From assembly GCF_001570965.1 (NCBI RefSeq), contig NZ_BCSR01000003.1, forward strand, positions 62,001 to 126,000: DNA of 64,000 nt. Reading direction: 5' to 3'. The DNA is from Janibacter corallicola NBRC 107790 (GTDB taxonomy: Bacteria > Actinomycetota > Actinomycetes > Actinomycetales > Dermatophilaceae). Made by a program: the position numbers and the translations under genes. The notes beneath the pieces are model-generated. The model made no database searches. It was not told where the DNA came from and saw only the letters and a program-made list of their open reading frames with translations. Of the stretch, positions 42,744 through 51,823 are shown piece after piece (the first letter of the stretch is position 1; the number at the start of each line of letters is the position of its first letter).

Positions 42744-42797
42744 GCGCGACGAGCCACCCGCTCGTCGCGCAGACCTCCCACACCCGGGGGGTCTTTT
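42744..42797 (+). terminator. cimA attenuator: hairpin plus intrinsic terminator
   Basis: GCGCGACGAGC (42744-42754) pairs perfectly with GCTCGTCGCGC (42760-42770), loop of 5. Directly after it AGACCTCCC (42771-42779) pairs with GGGGGGTCT (42786-42794), one G-T pair, followed by TTT. The two stems are contiguous, as in classical attenuators. cimA starts 134 bases further on. The remaining 42798-42930 is untranslated, with no further signal recognised. Confidence 0.75.
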
Positions 42798-42930
42798 GCT
42801 TTGTCGGGCAGGGGACGGCGGAGCATCGGGTCCGGAGCACCACCCCAGCGAAGGACCGGCGCGGCGAGCGGGAGTCACATCGACGAGGGGGCCGGCCGGC
42901 CCCCTTCGACCCGCCTGACGGAGACCACTG

Positions 42931-44511
42931 ATGACCGGATTCCACGTCTACGACACGACCCTGCGCGACGGTGCCCAGCAGGAGGGCATCAACGTCTCGG
43001 TCGCGGACAAGCTGGCGATCTGCCGGCACCTGGACGAGCTGGGCGTCACCCACATCGAAGGGGGCTGGCCCGGAGCCAACCCGAACGACACCGAGTTCTT
43101 CGCCCGCGCGGGCACCGAGCTGGAGTTCACGAACGCGACGCTGGCCGCCTTCGGCGCCACCCGCAGGGCAGGATGCGCCGCCGCGGACGACCCTCAGGTG
43201 CAGGCGCTGGTGGACTCCGGCGCCTCCGTCATCACCCTCGTCGCCAAGGCCCACCCGGGGCACGTCGAGCGGGCGCTGCGGACCACCCGCGAGGAGAACC
43301 TCGCGATGATCGGCGACACCGTCGGCCACCTCGTCGCGCAGGGGCGCACGGTCATGGTCGACGCGGAGCACTTCTTCGACGGCTACCACCTGGATCGGGG
43401 CTACGCCCTCGCCTGCGTGAGCGCCGCACACGAGGCCGGCGCCGAGGTCATCGCCCTCTGCGACACCAACGGCGGGATGCTCCCGGACCAGGTCTTCGAC
43501 GTCGTCACCGACGTCATCGACGTCACCGGAGCACGTCTGGGCATCCACTGCCACAACGACACCGGCTGCGCCGTGGCCAACTCGATGGCGGCCGTGCGCG
43601 CCGGCGCCGACCACGTGCAGGGCACCGTCAACGCCTACGGCGAGCGGACCGGCAATGCCGACCTGATCACCGTGCTGGCCAACCTCCAGCTCAAGCTCGG
43701 CCACGAGCTCGTCGAGCCGCACCGGCTGCAGGACGCGACCCGGATCGCCCACGCGGTGAGCGAGGTGACGAACTACCCGCCCTTCTCCCGGCAGCCGTAC
43801 GTCGGTTCGGGAGCCTTCGCGCACAAGGCCGGGCTGCACGCGAGCGCGGTCAAGGTCGACCCGGACCTCTACCAGCACATCGACCCCAAGGCCGTCGGCA
43901 ACGGCGTGCGCATGCTCGTCTCGGACATGGCGGGCCGGGCGACCGTGGAACTGAAGAGCCGCGAGTTCGGCATCGACCTCTCCGAGGATCCCGAGGGCAC
44001 TGCGCGGGTCCTCGCACGGGTCAAGGAGCTGGAGCAGCAGGGTTACACCTTCGACGCCGCGGATGCCTCCTTCGAGCTGCTGCTGCGGCGGATGCTCGGT
44101 CGGGACGACCTCGAGTACGCGCAGATCGAGTCCTGGCGGGTCATGATCGACGCCCGTGGCGGCAACGACGCGCTCGCCGAGGCGACGGTGAAGGCCCACG
44201 CCGGCGGGCAGCGCGTCGTCGCCACGGGGGAGGGCAACGGACCGGTCAATGCGCTCGACCACGGTCTGCGCGAGGCGCTCTCGGTCGTCTACCCGGAGAT
44301 CGAGCGCCTCGAGCTGATCGACTACAAGGTGCGCATCCTCGACGCCGCCCACGGCACCGACGCGATCACCAGGGTGCTCATCGAGACCAGCGACGGGAGC
44401 ACGACGTGGACCACGGTCGGGGTCGCGGGCAACATCGTCGAGGCCTCGTGGGAGGCCCTCATGGACGGGATCACCTACGGGCTGCGGCGCTCCGGGGTGC
44501 CGGTGCGCTGA
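42931..44511 (+). CDS. cimA: (R)-citramalate synthase
   Basis: 526 residues. Makes citramalate from pyruvate and acetyl-CoA, opening the threonine-independent route to isoleucine; LeuCD and LeuB then act on it. The HMGL-like barrel begins DTTLRDGAQQEGI (about 8-20), metal-binding HxH is in GIHCHNDTGCAVANS (about 206-220), and the C-terminal LeuA-type allosteric domain (about 400-520) is expected to bind isoleucine. The HIEGGWPGANPND segment is characteristic of the citramalate synthase branch rather than LeuA. Controlled by the attenuator at 42690-42797; GGAG 9 bases before ATG. Confidence 0.93.
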   Translation: MTGFHVYDTTLRDGAQQEGINVSVADKLAICRHLDELGVTHIEGGWPGANPNDTEFFARAGTELEFTNATLAAFGATRRAGCAAADDPQVQALVDSGASVITLVAKAHPGHVERALRTTREENLAMIGDTVGHLVAQGRTVMVDAEHFFDGYHLDRGYALACVSAAHEAGAEVIALCDTNGGMLPDQVFDVVTDVIDVTGARLGIHCHNDTGCAVANSMAAVRAGADHVQGTVNAYGERTGNADLITVLANLQLKLGHELVEPHRLQDATRIAHAVSEVTNYPPFSRQPYVGSGAFAHKAGLHASAVKVDPDLYQHIDPKAVGNGVRMLVSDMAGRATVELKSREFGIDLSEDPEGTARVLARVKELEQQGYTFDAADASFELLLRRMLGRDDLEYAQIESWRVMIDARGGNDALAEATVKAHAGGQRVVATGEGNGPVNALDHGLREALSVVYPEIERLELIDYKVRILDAAHGTDAITRVLIETSDGSTTWTTVGVAGNIVEASWEALMDGITYGLRRSGVPVR

Positions 44512-44549
44512 CGACCCGGCCTCGCTCCGCAAGAGAAACGGCCGCGGGC

Positions 44550-47500
44550 TCAGCTCTTCGCGACGTGCCCGAAGCGGTGCCGGGTGGTGCTCACCGCCTG
44601 CTCCCGGAGGAAGGGGAGCAGCTCGCGCCGCCCCGTGGCCAGGACCTCGCCGGTGAGCACGTCGACCCCTGCGGTCACGAGGGCGTCGACCGCCTCGCCG
44701 GAGACCGAGCCGACCGCGCGCACCCGACCGTGACCGACCTCGTCGGGCGCGGCGGCGACGAAGTGCTCCTCCGACTCCGCCCGCACCTGCACGTGACCGA
44801 GGCTGCCCGGCAGCCCGAGCGAGGGGTCCGCCGAGACGATCATCCGGGTGCCGGTGAGGGTGGCTGCGGCGACGAGCCGCAGCAGCTGCACCGGTCGGGC
44901 GTCGGCCGCGGCGCGCACGAGCACGAGCGGGCAGCGGCGGTACCGGAAGACGTTGTCCTCCACGACCAGCGCGCTCGGGTCGTGCTCGATGCCCAGGTCG
45001 CTCGCCCACACCTGCGCGTCGCTGGCGACCGCGGCGGCGAGCCAGGCCCGCTCGTCCTCCTCGACCCGCTCGCCGAGCGAGGCCAGCTGGGCATCGACCG
45101 TGGTGCGCACGGCCGCGGAGGGGGTGACCCCCTCCGTCGGGAGACCCTCGGCGACCCAGGTGCCCAGCTGCGCGACGTAGTTGGGGCCGCCGGCCTTGGC
45201 GCCGGGCCCGATGGAGGAGCCCTTCCAGCCGCCGAAGGACTGGCGCTGCACGATCGCCCCGGTGATGTGCCGGTTGACGTAGGCGTTGCCGACCTCGACG
45301 GCCTCGCTCCAGCGCTCGATCTCGTCGGTGTCGAGGCTGTGCAGACCGCCGGTGAGCCCGAAGTCGGTCGCGTTCTGCAGCTCGATCGCCTCCTCGAGGC
45401 TGTCGGCGCGCATCAGCCCGAGCACCGGCCCGAAGACCTCGGTGAGGTGGAAGAAGGACCCGGGGGTGACGCCCTCCTTGACGCCGGGGCTCCACAGCCG
45501 GCCGGTCTCGTCGAGCTGCCGCGGCTCCACGAGCCAGGTCTCGCCGGGCTCGAGGGTGCTCAGGGCGCGCAGCAGCTTGCCGCTCGGCGCCTCGATGACC
45601 GGACCCATGCGGGTGCCCAGGTCGCTCGGCCACCCGACGACGATGGACTGCACCGCGTCGAGCAGCTGGCGGCGGAAGCGCGGGGAGTCCGCGATCGACC
45701 CGACGAGGATGCCGAGCGAGGCGGCGGAGCACTTCTGCCCGGCGTGGCCGAAGGCCGAGGAGACCAGGTCGGCGACGGCCAGGTCGATGTCCGCGGAGGG
45801 GGTGATGACCAGGGCGTTCTTGCCGGAGGTCTCGCCGAGCACCCGCGGGCCGTCCTCGCGCCCTTCGCGCCACCCGGCGAACATCCGGGCGGTCTCGCTG
45901 GCACCGGTGAGCACGACGGCGTCGACGTCCGGGTGGGCCACGAGGTGCCGGCCGACCTCGTCCTCCTCGGTGCGCACCACCTGCAGGACGTCGGTCGGGA
46001 CCCCGGCGGCGTGCAGCGCGGCGACGGCCTCCTCGACGCAGACCGGGGTCTGCGGCGCGGGCTTGATGACCACGGCGCTGCCGGCGGCGAGCGAGGCGAG
46101 CACCCCGCCGATCGGGATGGCGACGGGGAAGTTCCACGGGGGCGTCACCAGCGTCAGGGCGAAGGGGGTGAACCGCGCCCCGTCGGCCATCGGCCCGTCC
46201 GCCAGCTCCTCGGCGCGGTCGGCGTAGTAGCGGGCGAAGTCGACGGCCTCGGAGACCTCGGGGTCGGACTCGGCGATCGTCTTGCCGCCCTCGGCGGCCA
46301 TGGTCGCGACGATGCGCTCGCGGCGGGAGTCCAGCTCGCGGGCGGCGCCGCGCAGCAGCGCGGCCCGGTCGGCGGCGGGCCGGGCGGCCCAGGCCTCGTG
46401 CGCTGCGCGGCCGGTGGCGACCACCTGGTCCACCTCGGCGACGGAGCCCAGGTGCGGTGACGTCGGCTCCGGCCGGGACGCGGCGACGGCCCGGGCGGCC
46501 CACTCCCGCGACTCCGGCAGCGACGGGTCGCTGTCCGGGGTGTTCGCGAAGTGGTCGGCCAGGGCCGGCCGCTCGGCGCTGCGCCGCGGCCCGGTCGGCG
46601 TCTGCCCGATGGCGGCGATGCTCGTGCGGAAGCGGGACTCCTGGTCCGGCATCGCGGTCGGGTCCTCGGCGAAGAAGGCGTGCAGGTAGTTCTCGGGGGA
46701 GGCGTTCTCCTCGAGGCGGCGCACGAGGTAGGAGACCGCGGCGTCGAAGTTCTCCGGGGCCACGACCGGGGTGTAGAGGATGACGGTGCCGACGTCGTCG
46801 CGCACGGCCCGCGCCTGCGAGGGGGACATGCCCTGGAGCATCTCGACGTCCAGGACCGCCTCGACGCCCCGGTCGCGGGCGAGCAGGTGCCCGGCGGCCA
46901 CGTCGTAGAGGTTGTGGCTGGCCAGGCCGAGGCGCACACCCGCGGCGACGGCGTCCTCGCGCAGCGCGCGCTCGACGCAGCGCAGGTAGTTCGCGTCGGT
47001 GCCGCCCTTCGTGGGGTAGGGGGCCTGCTCCCAGCCGTGCATGACGGCCTCGACCTGCTCCATCGCCAGGTTGGCGCCCTTGACGAGCCGGATCTTGATG
47101 CCGGCGCCCCCGGCGGCGGTGCGCTCGCGGGCGAAGGCGATGAGCCGCTCCATGGCCGGCAGCGCGTCCGGCAGGTAGGCCTGCAGCACGATGCCCGCCT
47201 CGAGGTCCTGGAACTCCGGCTCGGAGAGCATCGCGGTGAAGACCTCGATCGTCATTCCGAGGTCCTTGTACTCCTCCATGTCGAGGTTGACGAAGGCGTG
47301 CGGCGTGCTCGCCCGGGCCGCGCGGTAGAGCGGGCGCAGCCGCTCCAGGCAGCGCTCGACGGTGCCGGCCGAGTCCCACGTGCTGATCTGGCTGACGAGC
47401 GAGGAGACCTTGATCGAGACGTAGTCGACGTCGGAGCGCTCGAGCAGCTCCCGGGTGCGGCGGGTGCGGTCGGCCGCCTCGCCCTCGCCGAGCACCGCCT

Positions 47501-47993
47501 CACCGAGGAGGTTGATGTTCAGCCGGAAGCCGTCCTGCCGGGCGGCGTCCAGGTGCCGCCCCAGGTGCGGGTCGCGGGCGTCGACGAGCAGGTGTCCGAC
47601 CATCTGCTTCATCCGGGCGCGGGCGGCGGGGACGACGACCTTGGGAGCGATGCGGGCGGCGAGGGCCCCGAGGCCGAGCAGGCCCCGGTCGAGCCCGCCG
47701 AGGAAGGACGCGGCCGAGCTCGCGGTGATCGTGCTCAGGGCGTTCGCCGCGGCGTGGTCGTCCTCCGGGCGCGCCACCCGGTCGACGAAGAAGACCGCGA
47801 GGTCCAGCCCCTCGGCGTCGGAGAGCAGCGCGGCCAGCTGGCCGGTGGTCTGGCTCTCCTTCTTCGTGGCGCCGGCGTGGGCGGCCGAGGCCCAGCGCTC
47901 GGCGAGGGCGACCGCCTCCTCGACGAAGGGGGCGTATGCCGCCGTGGCGGGGTCGAGAGCCGGGTCCTGGGTCTCGGGCGTCGAAGTCGTCAT
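44550..47993 (-). CDS. putA: bifunctional proline dehydrogenase / P5C dehydrogenase (PutA type)
   Basis: 1147 residues. The N-terminal flavin-dependent proline dehydrogenase barrel (about 60-440) has DYVSIKVSSLVSQ and YLRCVERAL; the aldehyde dehydrogenase domain (about 500-980) has PWNFPVAIPIGG, the catalytic cysteine in FGHAGQKCSAAS (about 755) and ETSGKNALVI. A C-terminal extension of about 170 residues follows. Proline is oxidised to glutamate with channelled P5C. No DNA-binding ribbon-helix-helix domain, so it does not regulate itself; the divergent PucR gene probably does. TACCGT (48006 down to 48001) 7 bases before ATG. Confidence 0.95.
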   Translation of the reverse strand: MTTSTPETQDPALDPATAAYAPFVEEAVALAERWASAAHAGATKKESQTTGQLAALLSDAEGLDLAVFFVDRVARPEDDHAAANALSTITASSAASFLGGLDRGLLGLGALAARIAPKVVVPAARARMKQMVGHLLVDARDPHLGRHLDAARQDGFRLNINLLGEAVLGEGEAADRTRRTRELLERSDVDYVSIKVSSLVSQISTWDSAGTVERCLERLRPLYRAARASTPHAFVNLDMEEYKDLGMTIEVFTAMLSEPEFQDLEAGIVLQAYLPDALPAMERLIAFARERTAAGGAGIKIRLVKGANLAMEQVEAVMHGWEQAPYPTKGGTDANYLRCVERALREDAVAAGVRLGLASHNLYDVAAGHLLARDRGVEAVLDVEMLQGMSPSQARAVRDDVGTVILYTPVVAPENFDAAVSYLVRRLEENASPENYLHAFFAEDPTAMPDQESRFRTSIAAIGQTPTGPRRSAERPALADHFANTPDSDPSLPESREWAARAVAASRPEPTSPHLGSVAEVDQVVATGRAAHEAWAARPAADRAALLRGAARELDSRRERIVATMAAEGGKTIAESDPEVSEAVDFARYYADRAEELADGPMADGARFTPFALTLVTPPWNFPVAIPIGGVLASLAAGSAVVIKPAPQTPVCVEEAVAALHAAGVPTDVLQVVRTEEDEVGRHLVAHPDVDAVVLTGASETARMFAGWREGREDGPRVLGETSGKNALVITPSADIDLAVADLVSSAFGHAGQKCSAASLGILVGSIADSPRFRRQLLDAVQSIVVGWPSDLGTRMGPVIEAPSGKLLRALSTLEPGETWLVEPRQLDETGRLWSPGVKEGVTPGSFFHLTEVFGPVLGLMRADSLEEAIELQNATDFGLTGGLHSLDTDEIERWSEAVEVGNAYVNRHITGAIVQRQSFGGWKGSSIGPGAKAGGPNYVAQLGTWVAEGLPTEGVTPSAAVRTTVDAQLASLGERVEEDERAWLAAAVASDAQVWASDLGIEHDPSALVVEDNVFRYRRCPLVLVRAAADARPVQLLRLVAAATLTGTRMIVSADPSLGLPGSLGHVQVRAESEEHFVAAAPDEVGHGRVRAVGSVSGEAVDALVTAGVDVLTGEVLATGRRELLPFLREQAVSTTRHRFGHVAKS

Positions 47994-48000
47994 GAACTCG

Positions 48001-48069
48001 ACGGTAGGACGCTGCGGTGCCCACCGCCACAGTCATCCGTCTGGCTGGTCAGCGGCTTCGACATACACT
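48001..48069. promoter_or_regulatory. putA / pucR divergent promoters
   Basis: Minus strand: TACCGT (48006-48001) 7 bases before the putA ATG. Plus strand: TACACT (48064-48069) 6 bases before ATG 48076. The 57 bases between the two boxes should hold the regulator site; no strong palindrome is seen. Confidence 0.6.
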
Positions 48070-48075
48070 CGTCTG

Positions 48076-49296
48076 ATGGTTGACGTGCAGGACCTCGTCG
48101 ACGAGGCCTCCTCCCTGCTGGAGGCACCCGTGACCCTGGAGGACCGGGGTTTCCGGCTGCTCGCCTTCGGCGCCCACACGGGGGCGACCGACCCGGTCCG
48201 GGTCGAGACGGTGATGGGGCGCGGCTCGCCCGTGGAGACCCGGGCGTGGTTCGAGCGTTTCGGCATCGGGCGGGCGCGCGGGCCGGTGCACGTACCCGGC
48301 GACGCCGAGCGGGGCATCGCCGCCCGGCTGTGCCTGCCCGCCCGCTGGCGCGACGTCGTGCAGGGGTACCTGTGGGCCATCGAACCCCCGGACGGGCTGG
48401 CGCCCGAGCGGGTGCGGGCCGCCGAGGCCCTCGCCGCCCAGGCGGGGGAGGCGCTGGCGCGACTGGCCTCGCGGCGCCGGGAGAGCGAGCGGCTCGTCCT
48501 CGACCTCCTCGAGACCGGCGAAGGGAGGTCCGGCATCGCGCTCGAGGTGGCCGACGCGCTCGCCCTCGATCCAGCGACCCTCGTCGCGGTGGTCCTCCTC
48601 GGCACCCGGCCGGGCGTGCGGCTGCGGGCGCAGCAGGTCCACGGCCCCGGCGGACTGCCCCGTGGCGTGGGCGTGGCCGAGCAGGGCGGGGACGTCGTGC
48701 TCCTCGTCCCGGCACGGATGGGTCCCGACACCGTCGCGGCCGGGGCGATCGGCGCGCTGGACCGGCTCGGTGTCACGGGCGTCGTCGCCGCGGTCGGGGA
48801 GGAGGTGGCGCTGCCGGAGGCGGCGGAGTCCCATCGTCAGGCGCGGGCCGCCCTCCGCGTGGCCCGCCCGCAGGGGCCGGCCGGTCGGGACGGCCACGCG
48901 GACCTCGGTCCCGCCGAGGCCAGGGTGCACGACTGGGCCGACCTCGGTATCCGCCGCATCCTCGGCGGCCGTGGTCGCGACGAGGTGCTGGCCGCGACCC
49001 GCACCCCCGCGGTGGCGGCCCTCCTGGCGGGACCGGAGGAGCTGGTCGAGACCGCCTGGGTCCACCTCGAGGAGGCCGGCTCGGTCGGTGCCACGGCCCG
49101 GCGCCTGGGGCTGCACCGGCAGAGCGTCTACGCGCGGTTGCACCGGATCGAGGGCGTCACCGGGCTGGACCTCGCTCGCGGCAGGGACCGACTCGAGCTG
49201 CACCTCGGCCTGCTCGTGCACCGTGAGCCCGGGTGGGGAGGGCCTCAGGGAGGGGGCCGGGAGCCGCGGTTCGCGACCCGCTCGATGCCGTGGTAG
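48076..49296 (+). CDS. PucR-family transcriptional regulator, likely of putA
   Basis: 406 residues. A sensor part (about 1-260) with PucR-type fold precedes a C-terminal helix-turn-helix (about 335-385: AWVHLEEAGSVGATARRLGLHRQSVYARLHRIE). PucR-type regulators adjoin proline catabolism genes in mycobacteria and streptomycetes and respond to proline, so this one most likely controls the divergent putA. Leaderless. The last 52 bases overlap the convergent DUF1353 gene. Confidence 0.87.
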   Translation: MVDVQDLVDEASSLLEAPVTLEDRGFRLLAFGAHTGATDPVRVETVMGRGSPVETRAWFERFGIGRARGPVHVPGDAERGIAARLCLPARWRDVVQGYLWAIEPPDGLAPERVRAAEALAAQAGEALARLASRRRESERLVLDLLETGEGRSGIALEVADALALDPATLVAVVLLGTRPGVRLRAQQVHGPGGLPRGVGVAEQGGDVVLLVPARMGPDTVAAGAIGALDRLGVTGVVAAVGEEVALPEAAESHRQARAALRVARPQGPAGRDGHADLGPAEARVHDWADLGIRRILGGRGRDEVLAATRTPAVAALLAGPEELVETAWVHLEEAGSVGATARRLGLHRQSVYARLHRIEGVTGLDLARGRDRLELHLGLLVHREPGWGGPQGGGREPRFATRSMPW

Positions 49297-50078
49297 ACGA
49301 GTGTGAGGAGCCCGACCGCGATCGTCACGTGCAGCAGCAGGGCGAGAGCGAGCCCGCTGATGACCCCGGCGGCCCGGAAGCGGCCCCACCCCAGGCTGAG
49401 CACGAGCGGCGTGACCACCGCGCCCGCGGCACCGCTGAGCAGCGTCGACCACCACGGACCCTCGCCGACCCACGGCACGCCGCCGACGAGCGGCACCGGG
49501 ACCCCGAGCAGGTCGAGGGTCGCGAGCACGCCGAGCACCGCGATGAGCCCGAGGCTGCCGATCGCCGTGAGGCGCCAGCGCCACTTCGTCGCCGGGGACC
49601 AGTCCGTCTGCCGGCCGCTGACCATCACCGCGAGGGTGACGCCGGTCCACAGCAGCCAGCGGCGCACGACCGGGGTGCCCGAGTCGGCCATCGCGTCGCG
49701 GAAGACCCGGTTGGCCATGTCCCAGGTGATCTCGTGGCCCTCGGTGCTGACGTAGGACGCCGGTTGGCCCGGGTCGCCGACGAGCCCGTCGTGCAGGATC
49801 GCCGCGGGCAGGTAGGTCCCCGTGCGCGGCAGCAGCCAGCCGAAGACCTGGGGGATCGAGGCGAAGTCGGTCGCGAAGGTGTCCGGGTCGTCCGGCACGA
49901 GCAGGTCACCGAGCTCCCGGTCGCGGTAGCCGATCCGCCGCAGCAGCCGGAACTCGTTCGTCGGGTCGGTGAAGTCCCGCTGCAGCAGGATCTGCGGTGG
50001 CGCGTCCGGGTCGGGGTCGCCGCCGAACGGGCCACCGTCGTGGAAGCGCCCGGCGTCGGGGTTCAGCGGTTCGGCCAC
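49245..50078 (-). CDS. DUF1353 domain protein with C-terminal membrane helices
   Basis: 277 residues from GTG 50078. The N-terminal half matches DUF1353 (FATDFASIPQVFGWLLPRTGTYLPAAILHDGL, with the DFASIP and HD motifs), a domain seen also in phage proteins. The C-terminal half has an additional three or four hydrophobic segments (about 145-162, 172-195, 212-232, 240-262), an unusual addition. CATGGT is 6 bases before the GTG, fitting the leaderless pattern. Function unknown. Its 3' end overlaps the pucR gene by 52 bases. Confidence 0.78.
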   Translation of the reverse strand: MAEPLNPDAGRFHDGGPFGGDPDPDAPPQILLQRDFTDPTNEFRLLRRIGYRDRELGDLLVPDDPDTFATDFASIPQVFGWLLPRTGTYLPAAILHDGLVGDPGQPASYVSTEGHEITWDMANRVFRDAMADSGTPVVRRWLLWTGVTLAVMVSGRQTDWSPATKWRWRLTAIGSLGLIAVLGVLATLDLLGVPVPLVGGVPWVGEGPWWSTLLSGAAGAVVTPLVLSLGWGRFRAAGVISGLALALLLHVTIAVGLLTLVYHGIERVANRGSRPPP

Positions 50079-50090
50079 GACCCCACCATG

Positions 50091-51002
50091 TCAGCGGCCA
50101 CCGACGACGTGGGGCAGGCCCGCCGCGACCCTCAGGTCCTCGATCACGGCGAGCAGCCGGCGGCGCAGCGCGTTGGAGGCGACCATGAGCTCCCGCTGTC
50201 GGGTCACGTACTCCGCCTTGCCGGTCGCGGTCTCGATCGCGACGGGAGCGATGCCCAGGTCGGAGAGGTCGTAGGGGGAGGCGGCCATGTCCAGCTCCCT
50301 GACCCGCAGCGCGTGCCGGAAGGCCGCGAGCGTCAGCTCCGAGGGCACCGCCGGCGCGAGCTTGAAGGCCCACTTGTAGACATCCATCCCCGCGTGCAGG
50401 CACGCGGGTTGCTCGTGCTCGAGCTGGGTCTCCCGCGTCGGGCGCAGCGTGTTGCGCGGGGCCGCGGCCTCGGTGAAGAAGCGGTAGGCGTCGAAGTGGC
50501 TGCACCGGATGCGGTGTCCTTCCACGACCTCGTCGGTGCCCGCCTGCCCGAGGCGCAGCGGCAGCTGCTCGTGCCGCTGCTCGCCCGGCGCGAGCCGGTG
50601 GACCATCGCCCACTCGTGCAGGCCGAAGCAGTCGTGCGTGCCCGGGCGGGAGAGGGTCGCCTCCAGCAGGTCACGGACGAAGGTGACGGCACGCCCCCTT
50701 CGCTCGAGGAAGGCGGCCGAGTCGAGGACGGCGCTGCCGTCGGCGGCGAGGACGTAGCCGCTGCGGTCCCCGTACGGTTCCGCGGCATCGGCCAGACGCA
50801 CGCCCGGACCCGGGTGCCAGCGGCGCAGCTTCGCCGGCGGGTGGTTGTAGTACTCGAAGAGGAAGTCCTCGACCGGGTGGCGCTCGCCCCGCCGGCGCCG
50901 CTCCAGCCGTCCCGCGGTCAGGCCGTCCACCGCGGCTGCGTGCTCACGCGCCAGCTCCTGCCACTGCTCCCTGCCCAGGAGCGTCTCGGTCGGGGAGTCC
51001 AC
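50091..51002 (-). CDS. conserved actinobacterial protein, annotated elsewhere as 3-methyladenine DNA glycosylase
   Basis: 303 residues from GTG 51002. Conserved-looking patches are HPVEDFLFEYYNHPPAKLRRWHPGPGV (about 39-65), HDCFGLHEWAMVHR and CSHFDAYRFFTEAAAPRN. Such proteins carry the glycosylase label in actinobacterial annotations, from memory, but I see no helix-hairpin-helix or other classic glycosylase motif, so the label is doubtful. TACGGT 8 bases before GTG (51016 down to 51011). Its stop lies 12 bases before the DUF1353 start. Confidence 0.65.
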   Translation of the reverse strand: MDSPTETLLGREQWQELAREHAAAVDGLTAGRLERRRRGERHPVEDFLFEYYNHPPAKLRRWHPGPGVRLADAAEPYGDRSGYVLAADGSAVLDSAAFLERRGRAVTFVRDLLEATLSRPGTHDCFGLHEWAMVHRLAPGEQRHEQLPLRLGQAGTDEVVEGHRIRCSHFDAYRFFTEAAAPRNTLRPTRETQLEHEQPACLHAGMDVYKWAFKLAPAVPSELTLAAFRHALRVRELDMAASPYDLSDLGIAPVAIETATGKAEYVTRQRELMVASNALRRRLLAVIEDLRVAAGLPHVVGGR

Positions 51003-51010
51003 GGGGACCA

Positions 51011-51031
51011 ACCGTAGACGCACACTAGGGT
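51011..51031. promoter_or_regulatory. divergent promoters in a 35-bp gap
   Basis: Minus: TACGGT (51016-51011), 8 bases before GTG 51002. Plus: TAGGGT (51026-51031), 6 bases before GTG 51038. The two -10 boxes are only 9 bases apart, so the -35 regions of each gene lie inside the coding sequence of the other. Confidence 0.58.
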
Positions 51032-51037
51032 GATCTC

Positions 51038-51811
51038 GTGCGCATCGCGAGATACACGACAGGGGACGAGCCGGTCTACGGGCTCGTCGACGGCGAGGGC
51101 AAGAAGATCGCGGAGGTGACCGGCGACCCGCTCTACCAGCGGATCGAGCTGACCGGCACCACGACGACGGTCGAGGAGGTGCGGCTGCTCGCACCGGTCA
51201 TCCCGCGCAGCAAGATCATCGGCATCGGCCGCAACTACGCCGACCACGCCGCCGAGATGGGCAACGACGTGCCCGAGGAACCGATGATGTTCCTCGTGCC
51301 GAACACCGCCGTCGTCGGCCCGGGGGACCCGGTCGTGATCCCGCCGCTGACCTCCGAGGTGCACTACGAGGGTGAGCTGGCCGTGATCATCGGGCGGATG
51401 TGCAAGGACATCGAGCCCGACGAGGCCAAGAAGGTCATCTTCGGCTACACGATCGCCAACGACGTCTCCGCGCGCGACCTGCAGCGCGGGGACGGGCAGT
51501 GGGCGCGGGCGAAGGGGATGGACACCTTCTGCCCGCTCGGCCCGTGGATCGAGACCGACCTGGACCCGCAGGACGTGGCCATCACGACCCGCCGGGACGG
51601 CGAGGTCGTCCAGGACGGGCACTCCTCGGACATGGTCCACGGCGTCGCGGCCCTCATCAGCCACGCCTCCAAGGCCTTCACCCTGCTGCCCGGCGACATC
51701 ATCCTCACCGGGACCCCGGCGGGTGTCGGTCCGGTCGAGGCCGGCCAGCGCGTCGAGATCGAGATCGACCAGATCGGGACCCTGGCCAACCCATTCGTCG
51801 CCGCCGAGTGA
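51038..51811 (+). CDS. fumarylacetoacetate hydrolase family protein
   Basis: 257 residues. FAH fold with metal-binding glutamates in HYEGELAVIIGR and the aspartate in YTIANDVSARDLQ (about 140-152), also KGMDTFCPLGPW and GTPAGVGPV. Members are hydrolases, decarboxylases or isomerases of 2-oxo acids. The gene next to gltX is conserved in actinobacteria (Rv2993c type). The substrate is not clear. Leaderless. Confidence 0.9.
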   Translation: MRIARYTTGDEPVYGLVDGEGKKIAEVTGDPLYQRIELTGTTTTVEEVRLLAPVIPRSKIIGIGRNYADHAAEMGNDVPEEPMMFLVPNTAVVGPGDPVVIPPLTSEVHYEGELAVIIGRMCKDIEPDEAKKVIFGYTIANDVSARDLQRGDGQWARAKGMDTFCPLGPWIETDLDPQDVAITTRRDGEVVQDGHSSDMVHGVAALISHASKAFTLLPGDIILTGTPAGVGPVEAGQRVEIEIDQIGTLANPFVAAE

Positions 51812-51823
51812 CGCGGGACTGAC

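Noticed and set aside
42736-47379. Open frame of 1547 codons on the minus strand across cimA and putA
   Set aside because: In the putA part it is a different frame of the same strand and in the cimA part it is antisense; the product is Arg/Ala/Gly repetitive and matches no protein.
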